64,000 nucleotides of DNA from Nymphaea colorata (GCF_008831285.2 NC_045144.1:17375716-17439715), one strand, 5' to 3'; counted from the first letter of the stretch, positions 35,855 to 49,250 are shown. Notes: generated by a model from the letters alone, not told the origin. Numbers and translations: made by a program.

Positions 35855-38800
35855 CTACATATACTCATAATCATCAAGTTCTTCATATGCAACGACAGCA
35901 TCGTCATCTGCTGCATCCATATTGAGTTGTTTCTTTTTGGCTGCAAAACATACGGTCCACATAAGCAATTGAATAAAACAGGGGCAGGAAAAGAAAGCAC
36001 GTGAGAAAAAAAAGCATTCGGAATCAAACTTGGATTCTTCTTGCTAGCGGCTTCTTTCTCTACTTTGAGTTTCTCATTGACAATGGCTGTCATAGAAGAC
36101 AGAACCTCCTTTGCATCTGCTGCTTTCATGGGTGCCATGGAAAGTCTCATGATTGCCTTAAGTAGGTTTATATAGTGAAAATTTTTCTGTGTTAACATTC
36201 AACCAACATGCATGTCAGTATGAGAAAGCATCCCTTGTCATGAGCTCAGTAAGTTCGGAAACTTGCCTCATAAGGCAGGAGCTTATTTGAGACAAGTTCA
36301 GCATATTCCAAGAACTCGCTTAATGATTTCGGTGTAACATTGTCCAAGGTTCTTTTATCACTTGTTTGGTCAAATAACTCCATTGTGGACTTATAGTCTG
36401 CTTCTTCAACAAGCCTGATGAAAGGTAGTTCTTTCTTTTTCAGAGCATGTGCCAGAACGTGCTATTATTATACCAAGAAATTTTCAGCTTTAAGACGTAA
36501 ATTTGCAAGGTAACAAGACAGAAAAAGATCAACAGAGAAGCATGTCCACGTAAATGAATGCCTTTTACCTTTGCTGCCTGAGTTTTTCTTCTAGAGGATC
36601 CATATGTCTTTCTTCTACAGCTCCCATAAATGTTTGTTTCTTGTGACTAGCAATTTTTCCACCTGCGTTTGTTAGTGCCTTATGAATTGGAGGTTCTGGT
36701 ACAGGTGCCTGTAGCAACGAATCATAAAATATTTCAGTGTACGCTTTCTGTAGAAATCCAAAGCCTTCATACATCCCATTATACAGACAAGGGTGTGTCT
36801 CATGGCTGGTTGAATCTTATTGATAACATGAGATTTTGACATGCAGAATCCATCTTCCATTTCATTAAAACTGGCACCTAAGGTTGTTGTTGTTGTAATC
36901 TGGCAATCTCTAGAAGCAAGATGAACCAGCTACTTTAACTGCTTCAGATCCAATTTTTACAGGTGAACTTATCCTGCAGGTACCTTCGCTTAGACCAAAA
37001 CACACTCAACGCTGGTTGCCTGACAAATAACCAGGCCATGCTATGCAGATATCACCAAGAAACCAACAAGACACACTTATGGGTAGGGGTGGGCTATATA
37101 GACATCACCAAGACACGTATGGCTCAAAAGCCATCTCATGTATACACTGTCAAAACGATATGTTACAGAGAGAGTACGTTACAAATTTAAGGCATTAAAA
37201 TGGAGGCACCTCAAAGGCAAAAACAAAATAACCACGTGAAAAAAGAGATTTGGAAAGACATTTTTCACCAGGAAAAAAAAAAAGAAAAACAGAATAATTA
37301 GAGAAGAATAAATATTGTCATTGTAATTGCAGACCAACCATTTCCAAATGGATCAAAGTTGGAGACTTTCAGCCTCGATAATAGTTCAGTTTGATTCAGC
37401 AACCATCTAAGGTGAAAACAAAAAAAAACATAAGGAAAGCCAACAGAAATGTTTTCCGCAATAAGAAAGGAGTATAGCTAAGAGAAAAGGACAATAGAAT
37501 GGCTGCCAAACAGACTCCTAGGCTTTTTCAAACTGATAGAAGCAGAAGGCTGGACTTCACAACCTTGTAACCAGTTTCAAGTTCAGTGTTCTCGATATTG
37601 GTATCAGAGATGAACCATTTTGCAAAATGATACAAAGACTTGGCCCACATGAATTGGGATGAAGCACTATTTACCAGCTCTGTTTTGTGGCGGGATACAA
37701 GTATTTGTGGATACAGGCGGATATAGCACCAATATCAATAACTTCGTTAGGATGTCAAAAACTCAGAAGTATGAGACTATTAACTTCTGAGTGAACCACC
37801 AGACTAGATATTGATTACTAAGTTATAGCAAACAATGAAACAGATAATGAAGAGATAGCCCCAGTATCATCATCTTAGCAAATGCTTCAGCAGGACCACA
37901 GAAAAAAACTAACCAGATAAAATAATCCCTTAATATAGCAAGAAACTTCTAGCTTACGCTATATCATTGTGTGACCTTAATGTTGCAAAAAGCAATAAAT
38001 ACCAATTTGTGCATGCATCTATACATATCTTTATCCAACTACAGGAGCTCAAAGAAATGATAGAGAGCATCAAAGCAAATATATAAAATTCAGCAAAAGG
38101 AAAGACCTTTCCAAGAGGAGGCACATCTCCATCTTCCCAGGACACCTTTACATCTTCAATGTCTTCATCATCCCACAACCCCTTTTGCTTTCCAGTTGCA
38201 TGAACTGGTAGTGCAGGATCAAAATCATCAGATTCTGCAAGTTAGCAGAAAAAATTAAAGCTGTGAGATATATAAGAAGATGTTGATCTATGTGCCATGC
38301 ATTTGTTGCTAATATGTTACAACAGAAGAGTCCAGCTTTAGCAGGCTGTGGAATTCAAGCTGTGAAGGATTATTGTTACATTCAATCTCCGCTATAACTT
38401 AGCTCAAACTTATGGCCTAGTCCAGGCAAAAAATTAGCATAAAAGATATTTTCAGCTAGTTAGACTTAAAAAACCATGGGTAATAGATGGTCTTCAGGTT
38501 GCTAAAAGATCTCCAGTCTTACACTAATCTAGGGACCAAGCAAGTAAAGGACAAAGCCAAAACACAACAAAAAATATTTATGTGGTTCAGAGAAGATGGT
38601 TGTTTAATTTGTTCTTTATTTCTTTGATGAAGAAGATACAAGAATGGGAATGGTTTTTCTTTTGATGTAGGAAAATTGCAAGACATTGCTAACTAAAATT
38701 TGGAAACATATATAAACGAATTTTGGCTCCATACTCCAACACATGTTAGAGAAGTCGTTCAAGTGAATATTGCATATTCACAGGCAATCTGACAAAAGCA

Positions 38801-40303
38801 AGTGCACCTGACGCTTTGGCTGTCAGTCATATAAAAGAGTACACAGTAGACATGATACATCCAGACCATCCACAGACATGATAGATCCAGATCATCCACA
38901 TGATGCATGCGTACTACTTGAAGTCTTGAACTCATCAAAGTGCAGAAATTGTGAGAAAGATAATTTCAGCATTCCACAAGAAAGAAAAATCAGTGACCAA
39001 AGGAAGAAAAAGAGAAAACAGAAAGGGTTGGATAAAAGGGATCAACGTGGACGAATTCATAAAATATAAAATCCAGACATAGGAAGACACAGTGTGGTAC
39101 GAAGCATCAACGCTGTGAAAGGGATCACAGGAGAGGAAAGAAAGCACAAGGATAAGATGATCTGAACGCTCCAATAAATAAAGAAGCAATTGAAGTTGCA
39201 CGCTAGAAAACAAAAGGCTGAAATATTTGGCAACCAATTTTCAGCAACAAGTTCTAACAAAACAATTCACTGAGCTCAGTGAACAGTCCAACTAACAAGA
39301 TTGGCTGCTCACCTATTCGCCCATATCTTCTCTGAAGTACTACCAATTCAACTGACTCACAAAGAAATGACTGTCCGTCCTGAAAACGGTTGCCTTCGTT
39401 TGTCCACGTCAAAATCTTCATCTGCTTTCACACAGTCGCGAGAGAGGGAGAGGAGGGGGGGTGAAAATGGTTCAAAATTGGTGACACAAGATGACAGCGA
39501 GAGTACAAAGGAAAATGGTCGAAAAAACGGCAAAAAACAAGAAACATAAGGCAGAGATAAAGAAAAGGAAGGAAGAAAAATGAGATGCAGAAGCAGGCTA
39601 AAGGTAGCCAATGCAGAGAGTGAGGTGGCCCAGTGGGGGTCGCTCCTGAGCTGGTAAACAATGGAGGCAAAGTGAGCAGCTTCATCCCTCAACGTGCGAT
39701 TGTTACGCTCCTCCCAAATTCGCCACCTGCAACTGATGATCCACTACCACCAGGCGAACGACCAGCTCTTGAATACAGTAGGGAAGGGGTGAGAAGGAGT
39801 AACTGGGCGGGGACGTGGTGGCACGAGGGTATGTACCAAGAAACCACCTAAGAGGAACACAAGGCAGTGGGGGTTCGAAGGCACAGTGTGCCTCTGGAAT
39901 CCAATTTGGTGTTCCCTTAATCCAACTTGAAGTGAATCCATTCTATTCTATGGCTCACACAACTTTCGTTCGAGACCAATGTTTTTGATCATAACTATAA
40001 AGAAGAACCTTGGCAATTCATAAAATTACACATAAAAATTCAGTCATAGGAAAACACAGTATCTAATCTAAGCAGTACAGGGCAATGAAGCCGTGAGACA
40101 AATCACTGAGAGGAAAGAAAGCACAAGGATAAGAAGACGAACGCTCCAAAAAACAAAGAAGCAACTGAAGCTGCGCGCCCAGAGAAAACAGAAGGCTAAA
40201 AAAATTTGGCGACCAATTTTCAGCAGAAATTTCTACCAAAAGATTTTTACGAGCACAATGAACAGTCAACTAACAAGCTTGGTTGCTCACCCCAATCATC
40301 CAT
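35855..40303 (-). CDS. EIF3J: Translation initiation factor eIF3 subunit j
   Basis: Six coding exons: 40303-40291 (13 nt), 38234-38107, 36708-36569, 36414-36267, 36186-36030 and 35940-35855. They give 223 residues, close to plant eIF3j length. The N-terminus MDDWESDDFDPALPV joins across intron 1, then LWDDEDIEDVKVSWEDGDVP, the acidic start typical of eIF3j. Next come EEKLRQQRLVEEADY, SLSEFLEYAELVSNKL and LLKAIMRLSM, then a Lys-rich segment and an acidic tail ending DDYEYM. eIF3j sits loosely on the 40S subunit near the decoding centre and mRNA entry channel, aiding eIF3 binding and start-codon fidelity. The start is set by the phase-perfect 13-nt exon ATGGATGATTGGG|GTGAGC, the only upstream ATG found that restores the family N-terminus. 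Intron 4 (36187-36266) uses a GC donor, GAG|GCAAGT. Intron 1 (2.06 kb) contains a decayed duplicate of the first-exon region. Confidence 0.93.
39058..40013 (-). pseudogene. Decayed tandem duplicate of the eIF3j exon 1/5' region
   Basis: This block aligns along its length with 40020-40585, the working first exon and its flanks. Shared words include GAGAGGAAAGAAAGCACAAG, CAACCAATTTTCAGCA/CGACCAATTTTCAGCA, GTTGCTCACC/GCTGCTCACC and TTCTATTCTATG. The equivalent of the start exon (39324 downward) reads ATGGGCGAATAG|GTGAGC: the donor is kept, but an in-frame stop directly precedes it and one base is lost. It cannot supply the eIF3j N-terminus. It also has about 400 bp (roughly 39450-39870) absent from the other copy. 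It now lies inside intron 1. Confidence 0.8.
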
Positions 40304-40585
40304 GTCTTCTCTGAAGTAGCACCGGTTCAACCGACTCACAAAGAAATGGCAGTCCTGTCCTGAAAACAGTTGCCTTCACTTGTCCACCCCAACATCTGCA
40401 TCTCGATTCACACAGTCAGGACACAGAGGGAGGCGCGTGAAGAGCTGAAGGAGTTGGACAGTCTCCTTGGAATCCCAACTTCGTTTGCCTGTAAACAAAC
40501 TCAAAGCGAATATATTCTATTCTATGCTACAACGCAACTTTCGTTCTAGAGACCAATGTTGCGATCATAACTACGAAGAAGAATC
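40020..40585 (-). repeat. Intact copy of the duplicated eIF3j 5' region
   Basis: This is the upstream copy of the tandem pair. It carries the usable 13-nt start exon (40291-40303), the 5' UTR and probably the proximal promoter. The two copies are adjacent and in the same orientation. Confidence 0.75.
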
Positions 40586-42238
40586 TAGCGCTCAACTGAC
40601 AACCATTAATCAAGGCCTTGCTCGCACTAAAGTAACGGCAACTTGGCTTGTCACATCGAAGTTGCTTTTCCTTGCAATTTTAAGAAACGATATGGACGAC
40701 TTTTGGGATGAGCGAGCAGAAAAGACCTGAAGGGCCCATTCCAGGGTAAAGTACATTTAATAGGAGTCGCAATTTTACATTTGCGGTAATGTTTATGAGA
40801 ATCAACAGATGACATATCCTTTGTGCGCTGCCTGTTGGTCCACAACTATATCTATGCTACATCATCCCTTGATGATAGACTACTTTAAAACGGCATTTCC
40901 TAGAACAAAATTAAATGGTCATTTGAAATCTGTTAGAAATTAGTAGCCTTAAATTAGCAAAAATGAAAATTCAACATTACGAGGCGTCCGCTTCTTAGGA
41001 TCCAAGCCCCCAAATAACTAATGCACATCCGGTAAATGATCCCATGAAATCTTCATCTTTAATTTTTAAACTCCTTTTGGCTTAAGCAGCCGAAACGTAC
41101 ACAGAAAATTGATACAGAAAATTGCTTAGCAACTTGGTACCTCTTCCTTTCGTTTTTTTCACCATTAGAATATTTATTGTTTGATTGATGTTTCATTTCA
41201 TAATGTGCTGCGTGAAAAATGACAGTCATCATCAGTGTAACAATTGTCATTTATTTATTTAAAAAATAATTTTGCACGTTACGCTTTACAAGCTACCAAT
41301 CAAAAGAATCGATTAGTCTTTATACTTTCTCAGTATTCTATGAACACACTCTTTCTGACTTTATAAACCCGTGGCTTTTGTGACTTTCTTCACAAAAGGA
41401 CAATTCGAATCCAGTGCGAAAGGTAGGAGATATGGTTCTTGAACGGTGAGTGTAGTGCTCTGGTTGATTATGAATGCGCCGGCCTAAGGTAGAGCTGCCT
41501 AAGTTAGACCTGCTATTGTCATCATCATTGATCGCTGTGCATATATGAAACAATAATACTAATGCATCCACGGGAAATCATATTAAAAGAGAATTTTGAC
41601 AACTGAGAGCAGCTTTTAGGGTTTTCTCAGTAAAAATCCAATTGCAGGCTTCGTACTCTTGAATTTAATTCAAGTAGATCAACCTTGAAACCTATGGTTT
41701 TGGAGGAGGGATTCACCAAAAAGTTCACTTTTCTTGGGGCACTTTGCAAAAGCTTAAAGAGAAAGGAAGCACCATGTTTCCAATTTTCCCTCATAATCCA
41801 TGCGTACCACTTCCGGCCAAGTACAGTCGCCGAGGTGACCTACTTCCGGCCAAGCTTGAAAACCCTTTTGTTCGAAATTACAATTTTTTACGTCGTTAAA
41901 TATGAGTTGTTTAACTTAATGCTTCTCTTTGGCAGTATAAGTTTGTGGCACAAGAGAAAGCAAATGTAAGTGTGTGACCCGTTTTGTGAGATTACTGTCC
42001 AATGAGAGGCAGCTAAAATGAAAATATGGAAGGAGGAATACAGAAAGAAAGAGTAATGCACTCGTTAGCTGACACTTGACGATCTGGTGACGATGCACCT
42101 CTTGTTAATTTGTGGTGTGGGATGACATTGGACGGCACTCTGCAAATTAAATGGCAACCATTCATGATATGAGTTGCTTGTTCTACATGGATACAGCAAT
42201 CCTTTGATCTCGTGGTACTGCTATGAATGTCTTTGTGA

Positions 42239-42294
<56 letters not shown>

Positions 42295-44220
42295 AGAGAG
42301 AGAGAGAGAGAGAATTACTAATAACACTACTGGCCTCCCCAACATAAAAACAAAAACAACGTCATGAAATAGACGTGATTGAATAAACATGTTCACGAAC
42401 AGTGGGACGTAACCATTTGACATGAGAAGCAAACATCAAAAAGAGTACGCAAGTTCAGCCTTGTGACATCGACTCTAACCCCTTTACATACGGCATCCTT
42501 TATACAATTCATATAACACCACAGCCCACAAAGTAGAGAATAGTCAATCCTCCTTTGGAAAGACCCGCAAGCAAATGGTCCGCCTGTAAGATCCCTCTCA
42601 ACAGCGTTCAAAAACACTTATAATGAGAGAGAGAGAGAGTTTGAGCGATGTTCACTTCTGCATTTTTGGAGCACACAGTCTCAAACGTAGTCATAAAAAA
42701 CTTTCAAGCGTTTAAAAATTAAAACAGTGAGGTTTTTTTTTTCACATATAATTCAGCAACTTTATAAAAAAAAGAAAAAAAGAAAAAATGGTAAATGTCT
42801 TAAAATTAAAAAATAATGAAAAACTAATAACACAAACATAAAAAATAAGTAGATATGCAACAAATAAAATTTGAAAAATGAAAACAAGTAGTTAGACATT
42901 AAAAAATGTGAAAAATGAATAAAATAAAAAAAGGAAAAAATGTGTGTTTTTTTTATGTTTTGGCATTTTTTTAAGTTTTAAATGGCTGACTTATTTATCG
43001 TGGTTTTTGAAAAAAAAAACCATTTTTTTTGTAATTATGGCCTCACATGCTGTTTTGTTGTGCCAACACTAAGTTGTTAGGTATGATGGGCTTGGATTTT
43101 TTATTTTTTTATGGTTAAATAAACAATCAGATTCCAAATACCATGCGCACAAAACTTTTGCACAGCCCCATGCTAGCAATTGGAGAGCTAAAAATTTGTG
43201 ACAAAGAGGTATTGATATAAAAGGTCTTTAGATTTGAGAGGCACCAATATGTAACAAACTAAATTATGTGAAGAAATCAGCATGTAAATAAAATTATAAA
43301 CTATGTGGGCCGATGTGAGCAACTGCCTACACAAAAGCTCTCACCTGTCTCGGCCACTGGACCGATGTTTGCATCTCCAAAATTTCTTTGGTTGGTTTTG
43401 GAGTGCTCCAAAAAAATGAAATTTTATTTTGAAAATGAGAGAAAGGTACTCGTTCGTCGGTACGATGATCGACCGTTCCTGGTGCTTTTACCGAGGATAA
43501 TTAATCCAAGGGTTATGTTTATCATCGATGCATTTCGTTTTAACTTGAACACATTTTTTTATTCTATATATGGTGCAAAAAAGTATTGAAAGTTTGATGT
43601 TTCAAGCTTTTAAAGAGGTTCTTGAAGAACCACTTAAGATTACGAAATATTTTAGCGAAAGCTAGAATTGGAAAATCTTTGTATATATCATTTGAAAAAC
43701 TTGAGAATTCATTTTGAAGTCATTTTAGTGTCCTCTTAAAACTTTAAGTAGGTTTGAGATTTTGTTCTAATTCGGTTACCACCTACTTAGAGCTTCATCG
43801 CATCTTGCTTAAGTTCTTTTAGAGACGTGATTGCACTCATAAGTGATATTAAGTGATTGTGAATGCATGAATACATTAATCCTATATGATTAAAAGATAA
43901 TGGAGCATTCCTACTACAACATTCATCTAAAAACATTCCTACCATAACATACATCTAATATTTTTGTTTTGATAAATATCATATATAAGAAAAAAAAATT
44001 TTTTAAAATGGATTGAGGTTGTAGACCATCAAGCATGAATCCAATATTGGGTCATTACTTGATTTATTATCTTAGTGAAGTTGGCAAATGAAAAATTAAA
44101 ATTTTAAATGATAAGAGAAAAATATTGAAATGATGGAAAAGATGAACGACTCTCATAGAGAGAAATATAGAAGGGAGAGAGAAAGAGATATTGAAAATCA
44201 TAAAATTAAATGATACATAT
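40586..44220. other. Intergenic region with microsatellites
   Basis: No gene is supported. A duplicated ACTTCCGGCCAAG lies near 41809 and 41843. A compound (CA)n(TA)n(GA)n microsatellite spans 42240-42314, with (GA)n again near 42626-42640. 42660-43050 is extremely A/T-rich. Confidence 0.45.
42240..42314 (+). repeat. Compound (CA)n(TA)n(GA)n microsatellite
   Basis: A short CA run is followed by about 22 TA units (42247-42290) and about a dozen GA units. It is a likely polymorphic marker locus and a slippage or assembly risk. Confidence 0.95.
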
Positions 44221-44232
44221 TCGTATACATAT

Positions 44233-44236
<4 letters not shown>

Positions 44237-44290
<54 letters not shown>
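44237..44290 (+). repeat. (AT)n microsatellite
   Basis: About 26 AT units, flanked by further ATACATAT words. Confidence 0.95.
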
Positions 44291-44291
<1 letters not shown>

Positions 44292-44949
44292 TACATATAT
44301 GAAATCTTGTGAAAATAAGGTTTAAATTAAGTAGAGATGAGAAGATCATTTTAGAAAAAGAGATATTTAAAAATGAAATACACGTGTATATATATATATT
44401 GCAGAAGTATGTTAAATCATAAAAAGAGAAAGACAAAGAAAGATATTCATGTACACGTATGCGTATATAATGTGTATATATGTATCTGTCTTCATGAGTA
44501 TTAAAATAAAGAAATAACTTGAAAATAACCGACTTCAATTTTTGATATAGGCCGTTGGGGAACTTGAGCTCATGCAAGAACCTAAGTTAAGTATCCAAGG
44601 CCGCATTAAAAAATGTATTCTTTTGAAAATGTTTTGAAAAATATGATTTAAATAAATATAAAATGTTATTATTCCATTGGTTGCAAAGGAATATGTTTCT
44701 TTCACCGTTGAGTATGAAAGAAGCTCAAACCACACGATAAGGTGTTCATTAGGGTTCATAATCAAATGATTAAAAAAAAAACTATCGAGCAAAATGATAT
44801 GCAAATGCATATTAAAATGTATATATGTCGTGAGGGTTTTTCTCGGGTTAGACAAGTCCCAACTTTAAAAATTAATGTAAAGGTAAAAATTTTCAAATCA
44901 TACTCTCATTCTCGACATACATTCACGTATAGATAGGAAAATTTAAATA

Positions 44950-45305
44950 ACTTGAAACAAAACAATATTCAAGAAAAGAGAAGGAGAACATGATTCAACT
45001 ATGAAAAGAAATATCATCTCATTTTTTTATGCTCCTGGTGTATTTGAGCATAGTCTCTTGACTCTAAAATAGAGATTAATAGCTATCTCCTTTAGTCATA
45101 GGGAAATGAGGAAGAGAAAAAGAGAGGAAGCAAGACAAAACTATTTTCAAGAAATGAAATAACATGACTCAAGCATGGAAATAAAAGATCATCTCATTTT
45201 CTCATGCTCTCGGTGTACTTGAGCATAACCTCTTGTCTTTAAAAAATAGGTTGAATGCTATATTCTTTGGTGATGAAGAGATGAAAATGAGAGAAAAATG
45301 AAGAA
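44950..45305 (+). repeat. Two tandem copies of a diverged ~176-bp unit
   Basis: AAACAAAACAATATTCAAGA near 44956 corresponds to AGACAAAACTATTTTCAAGA near 45133. Later landmarks ATCTCATTTT, ATGCTC(C/T)(T/C)GGTGTA and TTGAGCATA recur at the same offset. A weaker third start may lie near 45305. No coding potential is seen. Confidence 0.75.
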
Positions 45306-45649
45306 ACAAACAATGCTTCAAATGATCTTGGTTTTACCTTGAAAGAATATCCAAGATAATGAAGAGGATGTTTCCAAGAGAGTTATAGTTTGTTCCAGGT
45401 TGAAGAGGAAAGGAGAAATGAAAAGAGGAAGAGGGAGAGAGCTCAAAAGAAACCCTAAATCTTCAAGTGAAAATATTATAGGGTTTCTCCCAAAAACCAC
45501 TCTTACCTAAGAGGGGAGAAATGAAATGTATTTATAGAAGATTTTGGAGCTAAAACCCAAAACTTGATTTTTTTTTAATTTCCCAACATTTTCATCCGAA
45601 TTTCAAAGAATTTTGAATTATTTTCAATTTTTTTTTTAAAAAATAGGTT

Positions 45650-45920
45650 TTGACTAAAGGGGGATATGGCATTAGCCCCGCAAACATCCTTTTGAGGTAT
45701 GGGTAGGGCTATTGCCCACCCAAAGAAGGCAAAACCGCCCCTTGGGGTCGGTTTTTCGTGAGAAAATAAAGGGGGGCCTGCACTGTTGCAAGCCCCGGTT
45801 GGGCGCTGTTGCGCGCCAGGCGCAACAGTGCACGATGCCTCGGCACTACGTGCGCAGCAGTGTGCTGCATCATGCGGGTGATCGCGTAACGCGATCACCC
45901 TACGATGATGGCAGAAGGGC
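45650..45920. other. GC-rich island with consecutive perfect hairpins
   Basis: In otherwise AT-rich DNA, three perfect inverted repeats follow one another. 45806-45828 has a 9-bp stem CTGTTGCGC with a 5-nt loop. About 45855-45869 has a 6-bp GCAGCA stem. 45876-45900 has a 12-bp stem GGGTGATCGCGT around one base. An open frame spans the island on each strand but has no recognised domain. The origin is unknown. Confidence 0.6.
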
Positions 45921-47144
45921 GCAGAAAATATTTATTTATTTATTTAAAATAAAATCAGATAAAATCTAATAAAATGAAATAAAAAATATTGTTTATATAG
46001 AAAAAATATTTTTTTATTTAAAATGTGTAAAAGAAAAGTTTTTGTTAAAAACGGGCAGCCGACTCCATTTTGAGCGACTCTGATCTCGCTCCGAATCCGA
46101 TTTTGGTTTAGTCGGTTGTCGACTCGTTCGAGCATGCGACTTAGGTTTAAAACATGTTTTGGCATGAGAAATGAGTTTTTAAAACAACGGAAAGGTCGGT
46201 GCAGGCGCGATGCTCAAATTTTGTTGTTTTGAATGCGATTCGAATTTTGAGTCTGAAATGCTCGATTTGGATCTGAACTCGAGTTTTGGATCTAGTTTAG
46301 ATCTGAAAGTTGGGTTCTAGATTTGAATCTTGCGTCTAAATTTGGGTTTTGCGCTTGGGTAAAATAACACAATCTTTTAAAAAAAATTGGAGTGATTACA
46401 ACCGGGTATAGGGGCTTTGTGATGTTGGAATTGCAACTCATTCTCATCTTCTTCCTGTTAGAGTTTAGAAAGCAAAAAAGAAAAGCCTCAGTAATATAAC
46501 AAAAACGATATATTGACAAAGAAATAACTAGTCTCGGTGACAATTTGCAGTCCTAAAAAATAATTTTATTCGGGTGACCTGATTTCTGCTCTTGGAGTGA
46601 AGTTCGATCTCCAAAACTTTCTGTTCCATATTTTGTCTTGAGAAAACTTCCAACCTTAAGCATTGTCTTCACACAAAAAAAAATCAAAGGGTCGAAAATC
46701 CTGAAAACTAACTGTTATCTGGGCTCGATCCCAAAATCGATTTATGAACTTTCAAACGGTCCACATGCAAGTATTTAAGCCAAAAGCCAATCAGATGTAC
46801 TTTGGTCAAAGAGAAATTGGGCTGGTGTTAACAGATCAAAGAAGACAAGTGAGAATAGAGCTAGAAACTAGAAATAAACCTAGAGGACACATTTTTTTGC
46901 TCAGGGATGTACAAGAGAAGGGAAAACTATTTACCCAGAAAAAATTCAGAAGTTTCACGCCTTCTTTAATTAAGAACTGAACATTTTCAGGAAGCCTTGT
47001 CTGGGTCAAAGTAAAATGTCAAACAAAATTTATAAGATACAAACTTAATCAGTAGCATTCACATCGAAAAGTACTTTCCAGTGATCCTTCAATAACTTTA
47101 GAATTTATTTAGCAAGCCTAAAGGGCAAATTTATTAATGGACTC

Positions 47145-47193
<49 letters not shown>

Positions 47194-48861
47194 TAGAGCA
47201 TCCCCGCAATGTAACATCTACCCTCCTTGAATAAAAAGAGAAGACAAGTTTTGAATGGATAAAATTCACTATAGGTAGAAAGGGGAGGTATGTTTTGAGT
47301 AGGTGCAATTCGCTTATGAAGATTAGCTTTTGAAATGTGCATCAGCAAATTAGGATAAGCATGTATGATGTCTATATAAACTATAATAAGCCATCAAATG
47401 AATCTCGATCTTACGTGTTATAGTATGTTATATAAGTTTTTGAACATGAAAAAGCTGCCCCCGGTGAGACGACTTGTAAGCTATCTGATCAAATCAAAGA
47501 GGACAGCAGATGTCTCCCAATTCATGCTCATAGCCCTCATGTTCCATGGAGCCCATATTTGAGGGGCCCCTGTGTGTGTGTTTGTGTGGGTAAGACTAAT
47601 GAGCTCAAGCCTGTTATTTCTTCTGGTTTTTGCTTTATTTAGCATATGAGCATAATCAGAAGTACTAGATTATTTATAGAGCCATTTAATGTAAAAGATA
47701 TTATACGGATTCTAGTTCCCAGTGCATTTATAAGAAACACATCGATCTTTCTGTTTAACGGGATCGGCTTGCCCACATAAATTTCACCTCAGATAGCTCC
47801 ATATATGCCACCAATCCCACCCTGATGTGACATTGGTAGAGTTAATATCGCATTCAATTTAGGCGACCGTTAGATCTGCCACTATTTTTCAGATTGAATC
47901 CGTGATCTGTAGTTTGTACCATCGTCAATAATGTCGCGGGTTGAAACATCAAAAAAGTCGATGTACACTTCACTGCTGTTTACCATAGTGTGGACATGCA
48001 TTGGATCTACTTCGTTGGATGCTATCTATTCCCACTGATGGCAACAGCTGGGCATTATGAAGCCATCAACAGTGACTCATCTAAGAGACACGTCGACGTC
48101 CATCACAGTTGATCTGAAGCAGGCGAAGTACTATGATGACGACAGTTCATGTCATCCTGTGGGACTATGATCACTGTAGAGGAGCAATCCCCAGCCAACA
48201 GGGTCACCATCTTCATGAATGTGAGACACTGCCACATTCATTTTGGGGAGAGATTTACAGATTGGCGACACCAAATCTTCGGTTCATGCGAATGGGGAAA
48301 CGACAGATGGCGGCAGAGCAGAGAGGCACTGGTTGATCTTCTTCTTGTTTATTATTATTATTATTATTTGACAGAAGGGGAGGCAGTGAAAATGTCCTCC
48401 GCTGAATAGAAGCAATTCCTCAGGAATAATGGTCGAGTAATCAGAGACGGGAACTTAAACGACGTAAAATGAATGGAAAGAACGAACTGAAAAGATGTGC
48501 TTCGTCAATTGGCTCTTCAGAAGTGACACGGTATGTCGGGGGCAGCGAGAAAGAGAGATGCTTAGATTCATTCCCGGGGCATCTTCTGCTGTCTAAGGAA
48601 CAGAAGTGATTATCTGTACACTGTTCATTTGGATTTGGATGAAGTTGGAATCGTGCACAAGCCTATACCATCTCCAGAAAAAGTATGAAGCTAAGCGATG
48701 AAGCCATAGACCAAAAGCAGGTTGATATTTATTCATTTGGATGGTATTATAGCAGCAGATGTGCCGGCATGGGGCCAATATAAAGGCTTGCTTAGTATTT
48801 CTTATCATGAAGGAAGACGCGAGAGCCACAACCATCACATGTGTATGCGTGTGTCTGTGTA

Positions 48862-48911
<50 letters not shown>

Positions 48912-49250
48912 CATAGGATTTTTAAAGAACAGGGCGTATTACCTTCTAATAAGTAATTTGATAAAGAAAAACTACTTTTGTACAGAATGGAAGTTTTCTT
49001 AATTCAACACCTGAAGCAACCAGAACCTGCATATGGGACTTGATTATTCAGAGAGAAGGAACAGAGCATAAGAGGGTAAATAAAACTCTTACTGCTAGAA
49101 ATCTGCTAAGTTCACCTAGTCCCAGGGACTTTGTGCTATCCTATGGTTCCCACTGACCTGCTCATTGTACCACACTCCCTCCTCCTTTTTGTCAGCTTTG
49201 AGATGGTTCTGATCTTTTCACTGATTACATTTCCCTGGTCCTGTAAAAGA
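45921..49250. other. Intergenic region
   Basis: 46040-46340 contains loosely repeated GATCTGAA/CTCGAGTTTT/GATTTGAATC words. A (CT)n(CA)n tract lies at about 47148-47194, (TTA)n at 48347-48369 and (GT)n(GA)n at 48840-48906. No gene is supported. The 3' flank of the coiled-coil gene ends here. Confidence 0.4.
48840..48906 (+). repeat. (GT)n(GA)n microsatellite
   Basis: GTGTATGCGTGTGTCTGTGT passes into (GT)n and then (GA)n. Confidence 0.9.

Noticed and set aside
44206..44577. 123-codon Ile/Tyr-rich minus-strand frame
   Set aside because: Produced by translation of the (AT)n microsatellite.
45575..45898. 107-codon minus-strand frame in the GC-rich island
   Set aside because: No recognised domain; openness follows from local base composition, and hairpins explain the island better.
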